Assembly (NCBI GenBank): GCA_046329585.1
Contig: JAXLUI010000002.1
Span: forward strand, 186,001-250,000
Length of the DNA: 64,000 nt
Source: DLKC01 sp002478885
Lineage (GTDB): Bacteria > Bacteroidota > Bacteroidia > Chitinophagales > Chitinophagaceae
Direction: 5' to 3'
Shown: positions 17,110 to 27,432 of the stretch, piece by piece
Layout of the letters: each line of letters opens with the position of its first letter
How positions within the stretch are numbered: the first letter of the stretch is position 1
Program-made: the position numbers and the translations under genes
Notes under the pieces: generated by a model
Told to the model about the DNA's origin: nothing
Seen by the model: the letters and a program-made list of their open reading frames with translations, nothing else
Database searches by the model: none

Positions 17110-18177
17110 TTAAAAACGAGGACAAACCACCGCATTTTTTGTGGTGTTGTTGCGGTCGAGAAAACCTGCATAGGAAACGGCTACTTCAAAACCACCGCGG
17201 CCCTGGCTGGCGGTTTTAAGCTGGGAAATATTGGCATCATAACTCATAGACACAGAGAATGGCTTGTAATCGATTTTCACCACGGGTATAAATGCATCTT
17301 TCCAGCGCACATAGCCACCAAGATGAACGATATACTTCGGGTTCTCGTAGTCTTCGCCTACCTTTAACGAATAGGTCATGCCACCTATAGCTTCTCTGAA
17401 ATTCCCTTGCTGACTATAGTCGGCCTGTATGGTAATAAACGATGTTTCTGACGTAGTGAACCTCACGCCAACAGATGCAACCAGTTTTGGATTTAATTCA
17501 ACCGGCGGGTTTTTATAAAACGAATTCAGCGGCCTGTTAAAGTGGTGATAAGCCAGCCCTACGAAATAATGATCTGTTTCGCTGCCATTGATGGCCGAGT
17601 TATAAGACATACCAAAACTTCCATCCCAATAATGAAAATTGGAAACAGTAAAAAGCTCGCCATCCGGCAAAGAAGGATTGTAACCATTCCCATCGTACTG
17701 ACTGTTAGTGGTCATTTTAGAGCGGTCGAACCGTTTCTGCACATAGCCTCCCATAAATCCCAGCGACAAAAATTTACTTTGATCGGCGTTCAGGGCTTTG
17801 TGGTAGTTAACCGCCGGATACACATTGGTTGTTGTAAAATCTGTGGTGCCGGCACGGTCGTACAACACCTGTAATCCCGTTGTGATGAAATCATTTGCTT
17901 TCCCGATCGGTTGTTTATATTCCAGGTTAAAAGATCCTGTTTCATACGGCGCCGATATACTCCCCCACTGACTTCTGTAAACACCTTGTATCCTTATATC
18001 GCCGTCGAATAGACCTGCAAGCGAAGGGTTACGCAAAAGAGGCGCCTCGAAGAATTGCGAGAAATGCGGATCCTGCGCAAACGAACTTGCATTAAGGAAG
18101 AACACGGCTGCAGCAACGATAAAGCAACTGCGCACCATAGACGTTTTCAAAAAAAAGTATGTAAGTCTGTCCTTCAT
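17110..18177 (-). CDS. Type IX secretion outer-membrane protein, PorP/SprF family
   Basis: PorP/SprF proteins are outer-membrane beta barrels that work with T9SS; SprF is needed to export the giant adhesin SprB in Flavobacterium. The 355-residue protein has a signal peptide (about 14-35, ending SSFAQ), then DPHFSQFFEAPLLRNPSLAG, the family's N-terminal signature, and a run of alternating amphipathic strands ending in an aromatic residue (CPRF). An internal ATG at residue 14 may be the true start. It lies downstream, on the same strand, of two PKD proteins with gliding-type C-terminal domains; I infer it helps export or anchor them. Confidence 0.92.
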   Translation of the reverse strand: MKDRLTYFFLKTSMVRSCFIVAAAVFFLNASSFAQDPHFSQFFEAPLLRNPSLAGLFDGDIRIQGVYRSQWGSISAPYETGSFNLEYKQPIGKANDFITTGLQVLYDRAGTTDFTTTNVYPAVNYHKALNADQSKFLSLGFMGGYVQKRFDRSKMTTNSQYDGNGYNPSLPDGELFTVSNFHYWDGSFGMSYNSAINGSETDHYFVGLAYHHFNRPLNSFYKNPPVELNPKLVASVGVRFTTSETSFITIQADYSQQGNFREAIGGMTYSLKVGEDYENPKYIVHLGGYVRWKDAFIPVVKIDYKPFSVSMSYDANISQLKTASQGRGGFEVAVSYAGFLDRNNTTKNAVVCPRF

Positions 18178-18248
18178 TAACGCTTAATTCTTTTAAAGCC
18201 CTTTTTTATATTCTGGTAACCAGCTTATGATTATCATGGTATCTTTTG

Positions 18249-18267
18249 CTGTGTCACTCATTTGTAC
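18249..18267 (+). repeat. Dispersed intergenic repeat, class A, degenerate F copy (GTGTCAC variant)
   Basis: CTGTGTCACTCATTTGTAC is a weak F copy in the 116-base gap between PorP/SprF and the 1613-residue PKD gene. It has no nearby R partner. Confidence 0.6.
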
Positions 18268-18293
18268 GTTCCCAACAAATAGCATCTGACAAA

Positions 18294-21200
18294 TTATCTG
18301 ATAAGGGTTACATCACCTTTGTAAGTCAAAACTACTCCATTATCGCATAACACATCTATCATGTACACGTAAACTCCTGTTGGCTGATCCGTGTTTCCAT
18401 ATTTTCCATTCCAACCTTCTGAAGCTGCGTTAGCCGTAAAGTTTGATTTTGCATATACCATCACGCCCCAGCGATTAAATATTTTCATCGATTTTATAGT
18501 GAACAGTCCCTTGCCTTGCGGATAAAAATAGTCGTTGCGCGAATCGTTGTTAGGTGAAAAAGTGTTGGGAATAAAAACGTTTGAATTATTGCAGGTTACC
18601 TCGAACCTTATATTATCTGTAGACGCACATCCGAAGCTGTTAATCGCCTGTGCAGAATAGGTTACGTTTGTTTTTAGAATAGTAGTTGGCTGCGCACAAT
18701 TAGTACAACTTAGATTATAAGCAGGCTGCCATATCCACGAAATAATATCCGGAGAGCTTTGTGTTTTTATCGTGTAGGTAGAACCTGCTCCAGCAGTTAC
18801 AACAGAATCTGAAATGTTGAAAGTTGGCACCGGGGCTACTAACACGGTAACTGTCGCCGTATCGTTAAAACAATTCTTACTATCGAATCCAACTACGGAA
18901 TATACGGTCGTGCCGGCAGGCGTGGCCACCGGGTTAGCGATGTTAGGATTACTTAAACCAGAAGCAGGTATCCATTGATACTTTTCTGCTCCAGTAGCAA
19001 CGAGTAAAACGGAGCTACCTGCACAGACCGTGTCGCTGTTGGTATTGAGGTTTACCTGAACAGGTTGTATAACTTGCATTTGCAGAGAATCTCTTTGAAC
19101 ACAGCCAAAATCATCAAAACCATTTACATAGTATGTAGTATTGACGATGGGCCGTGCAACCGGGTTAGTACACCTTGTACAACTTAATGATGCGGATGGA
19201 TCCCATACATAATTTATGGCACCTGACGGCTGTAGGGTAACAGCGTTGCTTAAGCAAATTGACGTGCTTTGGCCGGCATCAGTATTTGGATTGGACAATA
19301 TTACAAGGTCCTTTTGTTCCTTATCACTACAACCATTTGCAGCATCTAAAGAAAGCTGAATTATATAGGTGCCGGGAACTGAATAAGCATAAGCGGTATT
19401 CTGATCAGTTGAACTATTGCCGTTGCCAAAATCCCAATGCCATTGCAGACCATAAGGAATATTGGTTGTTTCATTGGCATAGAAATTAAGGCTTGTGTTA
19501 AGACAGGCTGAATCAGGAATAACCGAAACAATAGAAGGTGCCTGTTTCACATCTACTGTAACAGGAGTACTATACGTTCCCGTGCAACCAAGACCCGTTT
19601 CAATATTCAATACAATGTTGTAAGTGCCGCTCTCCTTATAATAGTGCAATGGATTGATCTCCGAACTGCTAGAACCATCTCCAAAATCGAGTACCCGAGT
19701 CTTCACGGGGTCAAAAGCCGAAAAGAAACTGGAATCGGAAAATATCACCATCGAGGAATCACAGCCCACTGACGCAACCGGTAATACTTTGGGCATTACT
19801 CCTGATATTTGTATGGTGTCAGTGTTCACGATAGCAACCTGGCAGCCACTATTATCCTTCAGAATAAGTTTAGGCACATAACTACCTGGTTCTGCATAAT
19901 TATAACTGATCGCATTGCTCACGCCAAACTGAGTACCCCCATCACCAAAGTCCCAAATGAAAGATGCGGCATTTTGAGTGGTGGCAGTAAAATTCACTTT
20001 TGCAGGATAGCATGCCTGGTTTGGCGAATAGCCCAAAGTTCCATTAGGTCCTTTAATGGTAATAAGCCGGGCAACAGTGTCGTAACAGGTGCCGTAACCA
20101 TGCACTATTAATTGAAAATTGTATTCGCCGGGAATAAGATAAAGCCTGCTGGGCTCGAATAGGGTTGAGGTATTGCCATCGCCAAAATCCCACAAAATAT
20201 TCTGGTAATTTTTAGAATAATTTCTCGTATTTACTTCAAGCGGGGGGCAGGTGGCCGTTGAATCAGAAATTGTAAAAGATGCAACAGGATTCGATATGGT
20301 AATTATATCCTGTTTGAATAGACTGTCGGAACAGCCAAACCTGTCTGCAACTGCCAAACTTATGGAATAAACACCTTCATTGGAATAAGTATATGAAGGG
20401 TTTTGCACGTTAGATGTACTGCCATCGCCAAAATTCCAGTTATAAATCAAATCAATACCTGTCGAGTTGTTAACGATATCAATGGTATTCTGTGTGCATT
20501 TCACTGAATCCAAAAGAGCGAAATCAGCCAATGGTGCAGCTATAATTACGCCACCTGGTTTGAATAATGTGTCAGAACAGCCATTATTATCCGATACGAT
20601 CAACTTTATATCGTAAGTGCCGGTATCCGTGTAAAAATGTTTGAATGGCCCTGAAGATAGGTTTTCAGACGATCCGTCACCATAATCCCAAAACCAGTTT
20701 TGAATAGGATGAAGCCCGTCAGCCGTCGACTCATCCTGGAAAATAAAATCTTTACCACGGCATATCCCTTCCAAATTCGAAAAGGCAGCAGAAGGCCCAT
20801 AAATGCTTACGGAATGGCTCAAACTAACGCTGTCAACACAATAGTTTTTGTCCCTGGTGTACAATACAGGTTGATAATTTCCTGATGAACTATATTTATG
20901 AAAAACAATCGTGTCCCGAAGACTATAGAAGGTTGTGCTACCATCTCCGAAGCCCCATTTAAATCCTGAAATATTTGGAAGATTATAACTGCCTGCCACG
21001 AATTTCACAGAATCATGTTCGCAATAATTGCTGTTAACAGATTCAATGGTAAAAGAGGGGGATTCTTTTATAATGCTAACAGGCATTACAAGCGTATCAG
21101 CGCAGGTTTCGTTTGAAACGATAAGCGTAACATCGTACCTGCCCGTATCGTTGTAAAGATGCATAGGAGAAGAAACAGTATCTGTTTTACCATCGCCAAA

Positions 21201-23135
21201 ATCCCAATTCCACTTAAGTGCACCAACTGAAAGATCGGTAAATGTTCTTTGGAAACGCAGGCTACAATTTGATACAGGTTGAAACTTTGCCACCGGCGGG
21301 CGCACGTGAATAAAGTCTGTCATGAGTAACGAATCGGAGCATCCGCCATTGTAAACATAGAGCACCACAGAAAAATACCCTGTGTCAAAATAATGATGAG
21401 AAGGGTTTTGCTCATTACTTACCGTTCCATCGCCAAATTTCCATATCCAGAAGTCATTAACACCCGGAGTTTGATCGAAAAATTGCACTTCAGACGATGC
21501 ACATGCGTCTAGAGGATTGGCGGTAAAGCTAACCACGGGGCGTTCATTAATAAAAACAGCCTGAGGCATGGAAAATGAGTCGGTACACCCGCCTGCTGTT
21601 GTTATTACAAGTGATACGTCGTAAACACCAGGTGTATTATAAACATGCACAGGAGTTGCCGAGTTTGAGCTTGTTCCATCTCCTAAATGCCAGTTATAAG
21701 CTACCACCTGCTCCGGAGAATTAATAATTCCAACAAAAGAAACGGAAGAGTTCGTACATCCTTTAAATGGCATATTGAGTATCCCATTAATCACGGGCTT
21801 GCCAATCTTTACAAAGCCAGGCGCTGAAAAAGTGCTGCTGCAACTGCCTTTCGCTGAAAAAGCGGTGAGGGTAACCGTATAATTTCCATCGCTTGTGTAT
21901 GTGTGAGCGGGATTTATATTAGCAGAAGTGGTACCGTCACCAAAATCCCACAGCCATGTGCCGCCCGGTGAAGAAGTGTTTGTAAACTGTACGGTGAGTG
22001 GTGCCGTGCACTTGCCCAATACAGACGAAGATGTGAAGGACGCAACAGGAACATCAACAACTTCAATATTTTTTCTGATTGAGTTAGAACAGCCTCCAAA
22101 AGTTGCCTTATAATTTATGGAATATATTCCTGCTTTGGTGTATACATGCGTTACAGACAAGCCGCTTCCAACAGTACCGTCGCCAAAGTCCCAAAAGCCT
22201 GACACAGCCGTTGAAGGATTGGAAGAGTCTTTTAAAGTAACAGACTGACCAACACATGCATTCAACGGCAATGAGAAATTTGCTTTTGGTGCACCTATAA
22301 CCAATGGCTTTACGATGGTATCAGAACATCCATCACTATTAGACGCAACCAGGACTACCGAGTAGGTGCCGGCCTGGTTATACGTATGAGAAGGTGAGAG
22401 TGCTGTTGAACTGGTACCGTCTCCAAAAGTCCAGCTATATGACAGAGGCACAGCTGAATTCGACAGGTTGGAAAAATTTACAATAGTAGGTACCGTACAT
22501 ACATTGGTGAGTGAAAAATCAAAGCTTGACTGAACAGTGTCGGCAACTGAAATAAAAGAAGCCTTATTAACCGAATGCGAGCAGCCAAAGCTATTCGTAA
22601 CCTTCAGTGTAACCGTAAATGTATCTGTAAGATTATAAAGGTGGGCAGGGTTTTGCGCCGAACTGCCGAGCCCATCGCCAAAGTCCCATAACCAGGTTTT
22701 AATGGTGCCGCTGCCGGGATCAGATTTATCGGTAAAATTTACCATCAACGGAAAACACCCTGACGTCGGCGTTGCAGAAAATTCCACTTTAGGCTTAGCA
22801 TAAACATTAATATAAGCAACCTTGGTAATTGAATCTTCGCCATTGGTGTCTTTTACCTTAAGTTTTACTGTATAAGAACCGGGGTTGATATAAATAATAC
22901 CCGGGTTTTGTTGTGTTATAGGAGCACCACCATCACCAAGATCCCACACCCACTCATCCGGACTACCTGTTGAACTGTCCTGAAATTGTACAAATAAAGG
23001 ACTGCAACCACCTGTGACTGACGAAGTAAAATCGGCCTTTAATTGTGAAAAGCCAACTAAACTCATAAGCATGAAAAGTGTTAGCAATAACAGGGACTTC
23101 CGGGTAATATGGTTTTCAAAATAAAGGATCAACAT
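18294..23135 (-). CDS. Giant PKD-repeat surface protein with gliding-motility-associated C-terminal domain
   Basis: This 1613-residue secreted protein has a signal peptide (about 12-31, ending GFSQ) followed by about 15 PKD-type Ig repeats, each marked by a W-x-W/F-x-FGDG motif such as WLWDFGDGT, WNWDFGDGK and WFWDYGDGS. Two modules of the type SLSCTRCTNPVA and LSCTNCAQPTTI, found in gliding proteins, follow. The end is a T9SS type B (CHU_C) sorting domain with NVFIPNTFSPNNDSRNDYF and ending KGDVTLIR. It should be exported by T9SS and may act in adhesion or gliding. It shares its architecture with the 942-residue protein upstream, probably by duplication, and precedes a PorP/SprF gene on the same strand. 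Confidence 0.94.
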   Translation of the reverse strand: MLILYFENHITRKSLLLLTLFMLMSLVGFSQLKADFTSSVTGGCSPLFVQFQDSSTGSPDEWVWDLGDGGAPITQQNPGIIYINPGSYTVKLKVKDTNGEDSITKVAYINVYAKPKVEFSATPTSGCFPLMVNFTDKSDPGSGTIKTWLWDFGDGLGSSAQNPAHLYNLTDTFTVTLKVTNSFGCSHSVNKASFISVADTVQSSFDFSLTNVCTVPTIVNFSNLSNSAVPLSYSWTFGDGTSSTALSPSHTYNQAGTYSVVLVASNSDGCSDTIVKPLVIGAPKANFSLPLNACVGQSVTLKDSSNPSTAVSGFWDFGDGTVGSGLSVTHVYTKAGIYSINYKATFGGCSNSIRKNIEVVDVPVASFTSSSVLGKCTAPLTVQFTNTSSPGGTWLWDFGDGTTSANINPAHTYTSDGNYTVTLTAFSAKGSCSSTFSAPGFVKIGKPVINGILNMPFKGCTNSSVSFVGIINSPEQVVAYNWHLGDGTSSNSATPVHVYNTPGVYDVSLVITTAGGCTDSFSMPQAVFINERPVVSFTANPLDACASSEVQFFDQTPGVNDFWIWKFGDGTVSNEQNPSHHYFDTGYFSVVLYVYNGGCSDSLLMTDFIHVRPPVAKFQPVSNCSLRFQRTFTDLSVGALKWNWDFGDGKTDTVSSPMHLYNDTGRYDVTLIVSNETCADTLVMPVSIIKESPSFTIESVNSNYCEHDSVKFVAGSYNLPNISGFKWGFGDGSTTFYSLRDTIVFHKYSSSGNYQPVLYTRDKNYCVDSVSLSHSVSIYGPSAAFSNLEGICRGKDFIFQDESTADGLHPIQNWFWDYGDGSSENLSSGPFKHFYTDTGTYDIKLIVSDNNGCSDTLFKPGGVIIAAPLADFALLDSVKCTQNTIDIVNNSTGIDLIYNWNFGDGSTSNVQNPSYTYSNEGVYSISLAVADRFGCSDSLFKQDIITISNPVASFTISDSTATCPPLEVNTRNYSKNYQNILWDFGDGNTSTLFEPSRLYLIPGEYNFQLIVHGYGTCYDTVARLITIKGPNGTLGYSPNQACYPAKVNFTATTQNAASFIWDFGDGGTQFGVSNAISYNYAEPGSYVPKLILKDNSGCQVAIVNTDTIQISGVMPKVLPVASVGCDSSMVIFSDSSFFSAFDPVKTRVLDFGDGSSSSEINPLHYYKESGTYNIVLNIETGLGCTGTYSTPVTVDVKQAPSIVSVIPDSACLNTSLNFYANETTNIPYGLQWHWDFGNGNSSTDQNTAYAYSVPGTYIIQLSLDAANGCSDKEQKDLVILSNPNTDAGQSTSICLSNAVTLQPSGAINYVWDPSASLSCTRCTNPVARPIVNTTYYVNGFDDFGCVQRDSLQMQVIQPVQVNLNTNSDTVCAGSSVLLVATGAEKYQWIPASGLSNPNIANPVATPAGTTVYSVVGFDSKNCFNDTATVTVLVAPVPTFNISDSVVTAGAGSTYTIKTQSSPDIISWIWQPAYNLSCTNCAQPTTILKTNVTYSAQAINSFGCASTDNIRFEVTCNNSNVFIPNTFSPNNDSRNDYFYPQGKGLFTIKSMKIFNRWGVMVYAKSNFTANAASEGWNGKYGNTDQPTGVYVYMIDVLCDNGVVLTYKGDVTLIR

Positions 23136-23497
23136 TCAGCTTTTACTATAAACAAAAAAAAAGCCAATTTTAAATTTCAGACCGCTTTCTCCGCGGTTTG
23201 TGGTTTATATTATCCACATCGATTTAAAAACCGGGATAAGTATTCAGACTTATCAACATATCACACAAAATCGATCACACAAACAACGTGTAGTCAGAAC
23301 AACAACATGCAGCGATGGTATTTCATGGAAATCGGGTACGAAGGGGAACTATTGTAATGGATATGCCCGCAATATAGCAAACATTTTCAACAAGTAAAAA
23401 CTACCTAGGCTTAACGACCGTTCAAACAAACATTGTATGTCGCTAAAATTAGTCGACACATATTTTTTACCTGGCTTTAGTAATTCTATTAAGCTTC

Positions 23498-23616
23498 GTT
23501 GCGTCGCACTCTTGTACTTTCATAACTTATATAAGCACTTAACGGGTAATATACTTGATTATTGCCCATTGCTGTAAAGCCACCGGCTTTGTTGCAGTAC
23601 AAGAGTGCGACGCAAC
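23498..23616. repeat. Inverted pair of dispersed repeat, class A (F 23498-23517, R 23597-23616)
   Basis: This is the cleanest pair: GTTGCGTCGCACTCTTGTAC and its exact 20-base reverse complement lie 79 bases apart, and the spacer holds a small AAAGCC/GGCTTT hairpin. It sits in the 521-base gap between the two PKD genes. The rest of that gap (23136-23497 and 23617-23656) is AT-rich with no credible gene. The pair may end transcription from the upstream PKD gene. Confidence 0.92.
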
Positions 23617-23656
23617 CACTGTTGAACAAAGCGATGGAGGCCGATACATAAAAACA

Positions 23657-26485
23657 TTATAAAACAGTAACGTCTCCTTTGAAAGTCCAGGTAACGCCAT
23701 CGTTACAGATAACCTCGATAAAATACATGTACACCCCCGGAGAAACCGGTTTTGAATAGTAGGTTCCATCCCACCCTTCGCTTTCGACGTCGGCAGGGAA
23801 ATTGAGTTTTTGAAACACAAGCTGCCCGATGCGATTGAAAATGCGCATTGATTTAATAAGGAATAGTCCGTTGCCTCGCGGATAAAATTTATCGTTCACA
23901 TTATCTCCGTTCGGCGAAAAAGTGTTCGGAATAAAAATATTAGTGCCATCACACATTCCCCTAACCACTACATGGTCAGAAACACTGCAGCCATAACTAT
24001 TGGTAGCTACCGCTGTATAGTTGATGATCTTGTTGGCTCTTGCCAAAGGTTGCGCACAGTCGGCACAGGAAAGATCGGTTACCGGCGTCCACTTCCAGCT
24101 AATAATGTCGGGCGAACCGGAGGTTTTGATCAGAAAATTTGATCCACCCGCGACGGTTACAGCAGTATCAACAATATTGAAAACAGGGTATGGCGAAACG
24201 ATGATTTTTACAGAAGCGGAATCTTTAAAACATTGCTGTTTGTCAGAGCCTATTACAGTATATACTGTTGTTAAAGATGGCGTTGCTACCGGGTTATTTA
24301 TACTTGTGCTGTTTAATCCCAGCGTCGGTGACCAGGTGTAACTATCTGCTCCTTTTGCCAACAGTTGAGTGGAAGTGCCGATGCAAACCGTGTCGAGCGC
24401 CGGAACTACCGATATCTTCAGCGGTTGTATAACCTTGAGTAAAACAGAGTCGCTTGCAACACAGCCAATACTGTCTATACCAGTTACAAAATATTTGGTG
24501 GTTTTTAGTGGCTTGGCAACAGGACTGGCACAATTAGCACAGCTCAATGAAGGATCTGGAAACCAGTTGTAGTTTGCCCCGCCGGTTGCATGGAGCACTG
24601 CACCACTGCCCGAGCAAATAAAACTATCGATGCCAGCATCAACGGGAGGCAGTGCGGCAATTCTTATTTTTTGCCGGGCAGTATCCCCACAACCCAGGTT
24701 ATCCATGATTGCCAAACTTACATCGTAGATACCAGCCGCCGCGTAAACATGTGAAGGATTTACGAGCGTAGAACTAAATCCATCATCAAAATTCCAGTTG
24801 TGCGAAAGCGCGCTGCCTAAGGACTGATCGATAAATTGAACCGAGTCCCTGAAACAGCTTACAGAATCGACGGTAAAAAATTTTGCCAAAGGTCTCGGAA
24901 CAGTAAACAGTAACCTGTTCTTTACAATGGAGTCTTTACAGCCGATTGCATCTGTAACGCTGAGCTTTACATTGAATGTATCGATACTGTGATAAGCGTG
25001 GGTGAAGGGAGGAGTAAGCAGGCTATCGGTTTTTCCGTCACCGTAGTCCCATACCCAGTTTACCAAAGTATGGGTACCATCAGTAGTTGATTCGTCGGTA
25101 AACAAGTTCGAATAATCGAGACAGACAGATTTATTGGAACTAAATTTAGCGACGGGACCACTGACTATTAGTTTTGTAGTTGGTTTTGACGTATCTGCGC
25201 AGCCATTCTTATCGGTGGTAATAACCAACGGATAAAAAGTTCCGGCTTTATCAAATACGTGGCTCGTGGCAGGAAAACCATTAAAGCCTGTTACTTTCGA
25301 GCCATCGCCAAAATCCCATGCGAAGGACTGAATATTTAAAGGGTTATAATTGGCAGCGTTAAAACGGACATTATCATATTTACAGATATCCGATCGAATG
25401 GCGGCAAATGCCAGAGAAGGTTGCTCATCAATAATATTTACAGAATCTATATCGGTGAAAGAGCATTCAGTACCAAACGCGGTAAGCTTCACCAGATAGG
25501 TTCCTGGTGTTGCATATACATGCCTCGGAAATTTATTAATTGAATCTGTTGTGCCATCTCCGAAGTCCCACAGAAAACCTTTCTCACCCAAAAATTTCAT
25601 TTGAAAATTTCGAACATAAGGCGAGTCACAATTTAATAATGACCGTATAGAAACATATGGGGGCTTAATATATATGAAGCCAGCTTTCGCGTTAGTGTCA
25701 GAACAGCCATTATAGGTCGCGATTAAGGTAACATCAATAAAACCTGTGTCAGTGAAGTTATGTAGAGGGCCTTTTTTTGTGGAGGTGTCGCCATCACCAA
25801 ATTGCCATAGATAAGAGGTAGTGGTACCGGTTGTCGTATTGATAAAGTTGATGGGATCTGATGCGCAAGAACTCAAAGGCTTTGCGTTAAATGAAGCTAC
25901 CGGCTTTGTCCCCGTTGCAACTGCGGAAGGAATTACAAGTGTGTCGAAACAGCCTCTTGAATTGCCTGCGATTAAACTTACGGAATAACTGCCAGCACCA
26001 GAATAGGTATGCAAAGGCGACGGCAAAGAAGAAATTGTACCGTCTCCAAAATTCCATGACCATGAAGTAATAATACCGGTACTAGGCAAACTGGAATCTT
26101 TGAACTGAATGTCCAGCGGAATACAGCCAGCCACGGGCAGGTAGTTGAAAAGCGCTTTCGGCAATGAATCAACCGTGATATACGCAACGGCCAATGTATC
26201 GTCGGAAAGCAGGCCTGTGCTTACTCTTAAATATACAGTATACAACCCCGGCCTGTCATAAACAACGAATGGGTTTACAACAGAGGCTGTTTTCCCATTA
26301 CCAAAATCCCATGAAAAATTTGTTGGGTTACCTGTAGAAAGGTTAGTGAACTGAACCTGCAAAGTTCCACAGCCATGCGTGACATTAGCAGCGAAAGAGG
26401 CTACTAACTGGGCTTTACTATTAAAAAACCCGGTTAAAAGGAAAAGGGAAAGGACAATGGCTTTTTTACACACTAATTTTCTCAA
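23657..26485 (-). CDS. Large PKD-repeat surface protein with gliding-motility-associated C-terminal domain
   Basis: The 942-residue protein is a shorter relative of its downstream neighbour. It has a signal peptide (about 8-25, ending SKAQ), about seven PKD-like repeats (FSWDFGNGK, WSWNFGDGT, YLWQFGDGD, FLWDFGDGT, FAWDFGDGS, WVWDYGDGK, HNWNFDDGF), two LSCANCASPVA/LSCADCAQPLA modules, and a T9SS type B sorting domain starting at NIFIPNTFSPNGDNVNDKF. The cysteine modules probably form disulfides. It is expected on the cell surface after T9SS export. Transcription is leftwards toward the second PKD gene and PorP/SprF, but a 521-base gap with an inverted repeat pair separates them, so one operon is not certain. 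Confidence 0.93.
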   Translation of the reverse strand: MRKLVCKKAIVLSLFLLTGFFNSKAQLVASFAANVTHGCGTLQVQFTNLSTGNPTNFSWDFGNGKTASVVNPFVVYDRPGLYTVYLRVSTGLLSDDTLAVAYITVDSLPKALFNYLPVAGCIPLDIQFKDSSLPSTGIITSWSWNFGDGTISSLPSPLHTYSGAGSYSVSLIAGNSRGCFDTLVIPSAVATGTKPVASFNAKPLSSCASDPINFINTTTGTTTSYLWQFGDGDTSTKKGPLHNFTDTGFIDVTLIATYNGCSDTNAKAGFIYIKPPYVSIRSLLNCDSPYVRNFQMKFLGEKGFLWDFGDGTTDSINKFPRHVYATPGTYLVKLTAFGTECSFTDIDSVNIIDEQPSLAFAAIRSDICKYDNVRFNAANYNPLNIQSFAWDFGDGSKVTGFNGFPATSHVFDKAGTFYPLVITTDKNGCADTSKPTTKLIVSGPVAKFSSNKSVCLDYSNLFTDESTTDGTHTLVNWVWDYGDGKTDSLLTPPFTHAYHSIDTFNVKLSVTDAIGCKDSIVKNRLLFTVPRPLAKFFTVDSVSCFRDSVQFIDQSLGSALSHNWNFDDGFSSTLVNPSHVYAAAGIYDVSLAIMDNLGCGDTARQKIRIAALPPVDAGIDSFICSGSGAVLHATGGANYNWFPDPSLSCANCASPVAKPLKTTKYFVTGIDSIGCVASDSVLLKVIQPLKISVVPALDTVCIGTSTQLLAKGADSYTWSPTLGLNSTSINNPVATPSLTTVYTVIGSDKQQCFKDSASVKIIVSPYPVFNIVDTAVTVAGGSNFLIKTSGSPDIISWKWTPVTDLSCADCAQPLARANKIINYTAVATNSYGCSVSDHVVVRGMCDGTNIFIPNTFSPNGDNVNDKFYPRGNGLFLIKSMRIFNRIGQLVFQKLNFPADVESEGWDGTYYSKPVSPGVYMYFIEVICNDGVTWTFKGDVTVL

Positions 26486-26617
26486 TAAAATATCTCAGTA
26501 ACGCCTGGTCGTCAATTTTAGTACCGGCAATTAAAAGCATTAATTGCTTATAAACGAGCTGATTAAAATAAATTAATTATCAAGCTCACCTTTTAATGCA
26601 AAGTAAAGTCTGCTTTA

Positions 26618-27274
26618 TCAAAGCCTCATTTCCGGAACATCGCCTTCTATAAACAGTTTTCCAGCAGTTTTCAGTTTTATTTCTTCTACTGAAACTCCCG
26701 GTGCTCTCTCCGTAAGCAAAAACCCATCGGGTGTTATTTCCAGAACAGCAAGGTCGGTAACAATTTTTTTTACGCATTTTACACCGGTAAGTGGCAAAGT
26801 GCATCCAGGTAAAAGTTTACTTTCGCCTTTTGGATTTGTATGTTGCATTGCTACAATGATATTTTTTGCACTGGCAACAAGATCCATCGCACCACCCATC
26901 CCTTTGATCATTTTGCCGGGAATCTTCCAGTTAGCAATATCACCTGTTTCGCTAACTTCCATTGCCCCTAGCACTGTAAGATCTATTTTCCCCGCCCTGA
27001 TCATTCCAAAACTTTCAGCACTATCAAAAAACGCAGCACCTGGAATAACCGTAACAGTCTCTTTTCCTGCATTTATCAGATCTGCATCAAGCTCTTCTTC
27101 CGTTGGATAAGGACCGGTCCCAAGTATCCCGTTCTCGCTTTGCAATATTACAGATATGCCTTCGGGAATGAAATTCGCCACCAGTGTTGGAATACCGATA
27201 CCAAGATTAACATACATACCATCTTCTAATTCCTGCGCAATCCTTTTTGCTATCCCATATTTATCGAGTGCCAT
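26618..27274 (-). CDS. scoB: 3-oxoacid CoA-transferase subunit B
   Basis: This enzyme moves CoA between succinyl-CoA (or acetyl-CoA) and acetoacetate in ketone-body and short-chain acid metabolism. The 218-residue protein has the class I CoA-transferase beta-subunit signature LQSENGILGTGPYP with catalytic Glu47, NLGIGIPTLVANF near 23-35, and GKMIKGMGGAMDLV. It should pair with an alpha subunit, usually encoded next door, but no scoA is visible on either side: a PKD gene follows and a divergent cupin gene precedes. Length is normal for a separate B subunit. The alpha subunit must be elsewhere if the enzyme works. Confidence 0.94.
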   Translation of the reverse strand: MALDKYGIAKRIAQELEDGMYVNLGIGIPTLVANFIPEGISVILQSENGILGTGPYPTEEELDADLINAGKETVTVIPGAAFFDSAESFGMIRAGKIDLTVLGAMEVSETGDIANWKIPGKMIKGMGGAMDLVASAKNIIVAMQHTNPKGESKLLPGCTLPLTGVKCVKKIVTDLAVLEITPDGFLLTERAPGVSVEEIKLKTAGKLFIEGDVPEMRL

Positions 27275-27432
27275 AGACCAGTGTTTAAAATTAAGCCAGT
27301 CAATAAGTATTGATGGCTGATAACCGCTGATTGCAAAATTAAACGTAAGTGGCTAAATAAATTTTTCTTTCGACAGGTCGCCATCGATATATTAGCGGCC
27401 TTAATTACTGTTAACCAACTTAAAGTTGATAT

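Noticed and set aside
18294..23135. PKD region as a tandem DNA repeat array
   Set aside because: The repeats are clear only at protein level (W-x-W/F-x-FGDG); the DNA copies are too diverged to be called a DNA repeat.
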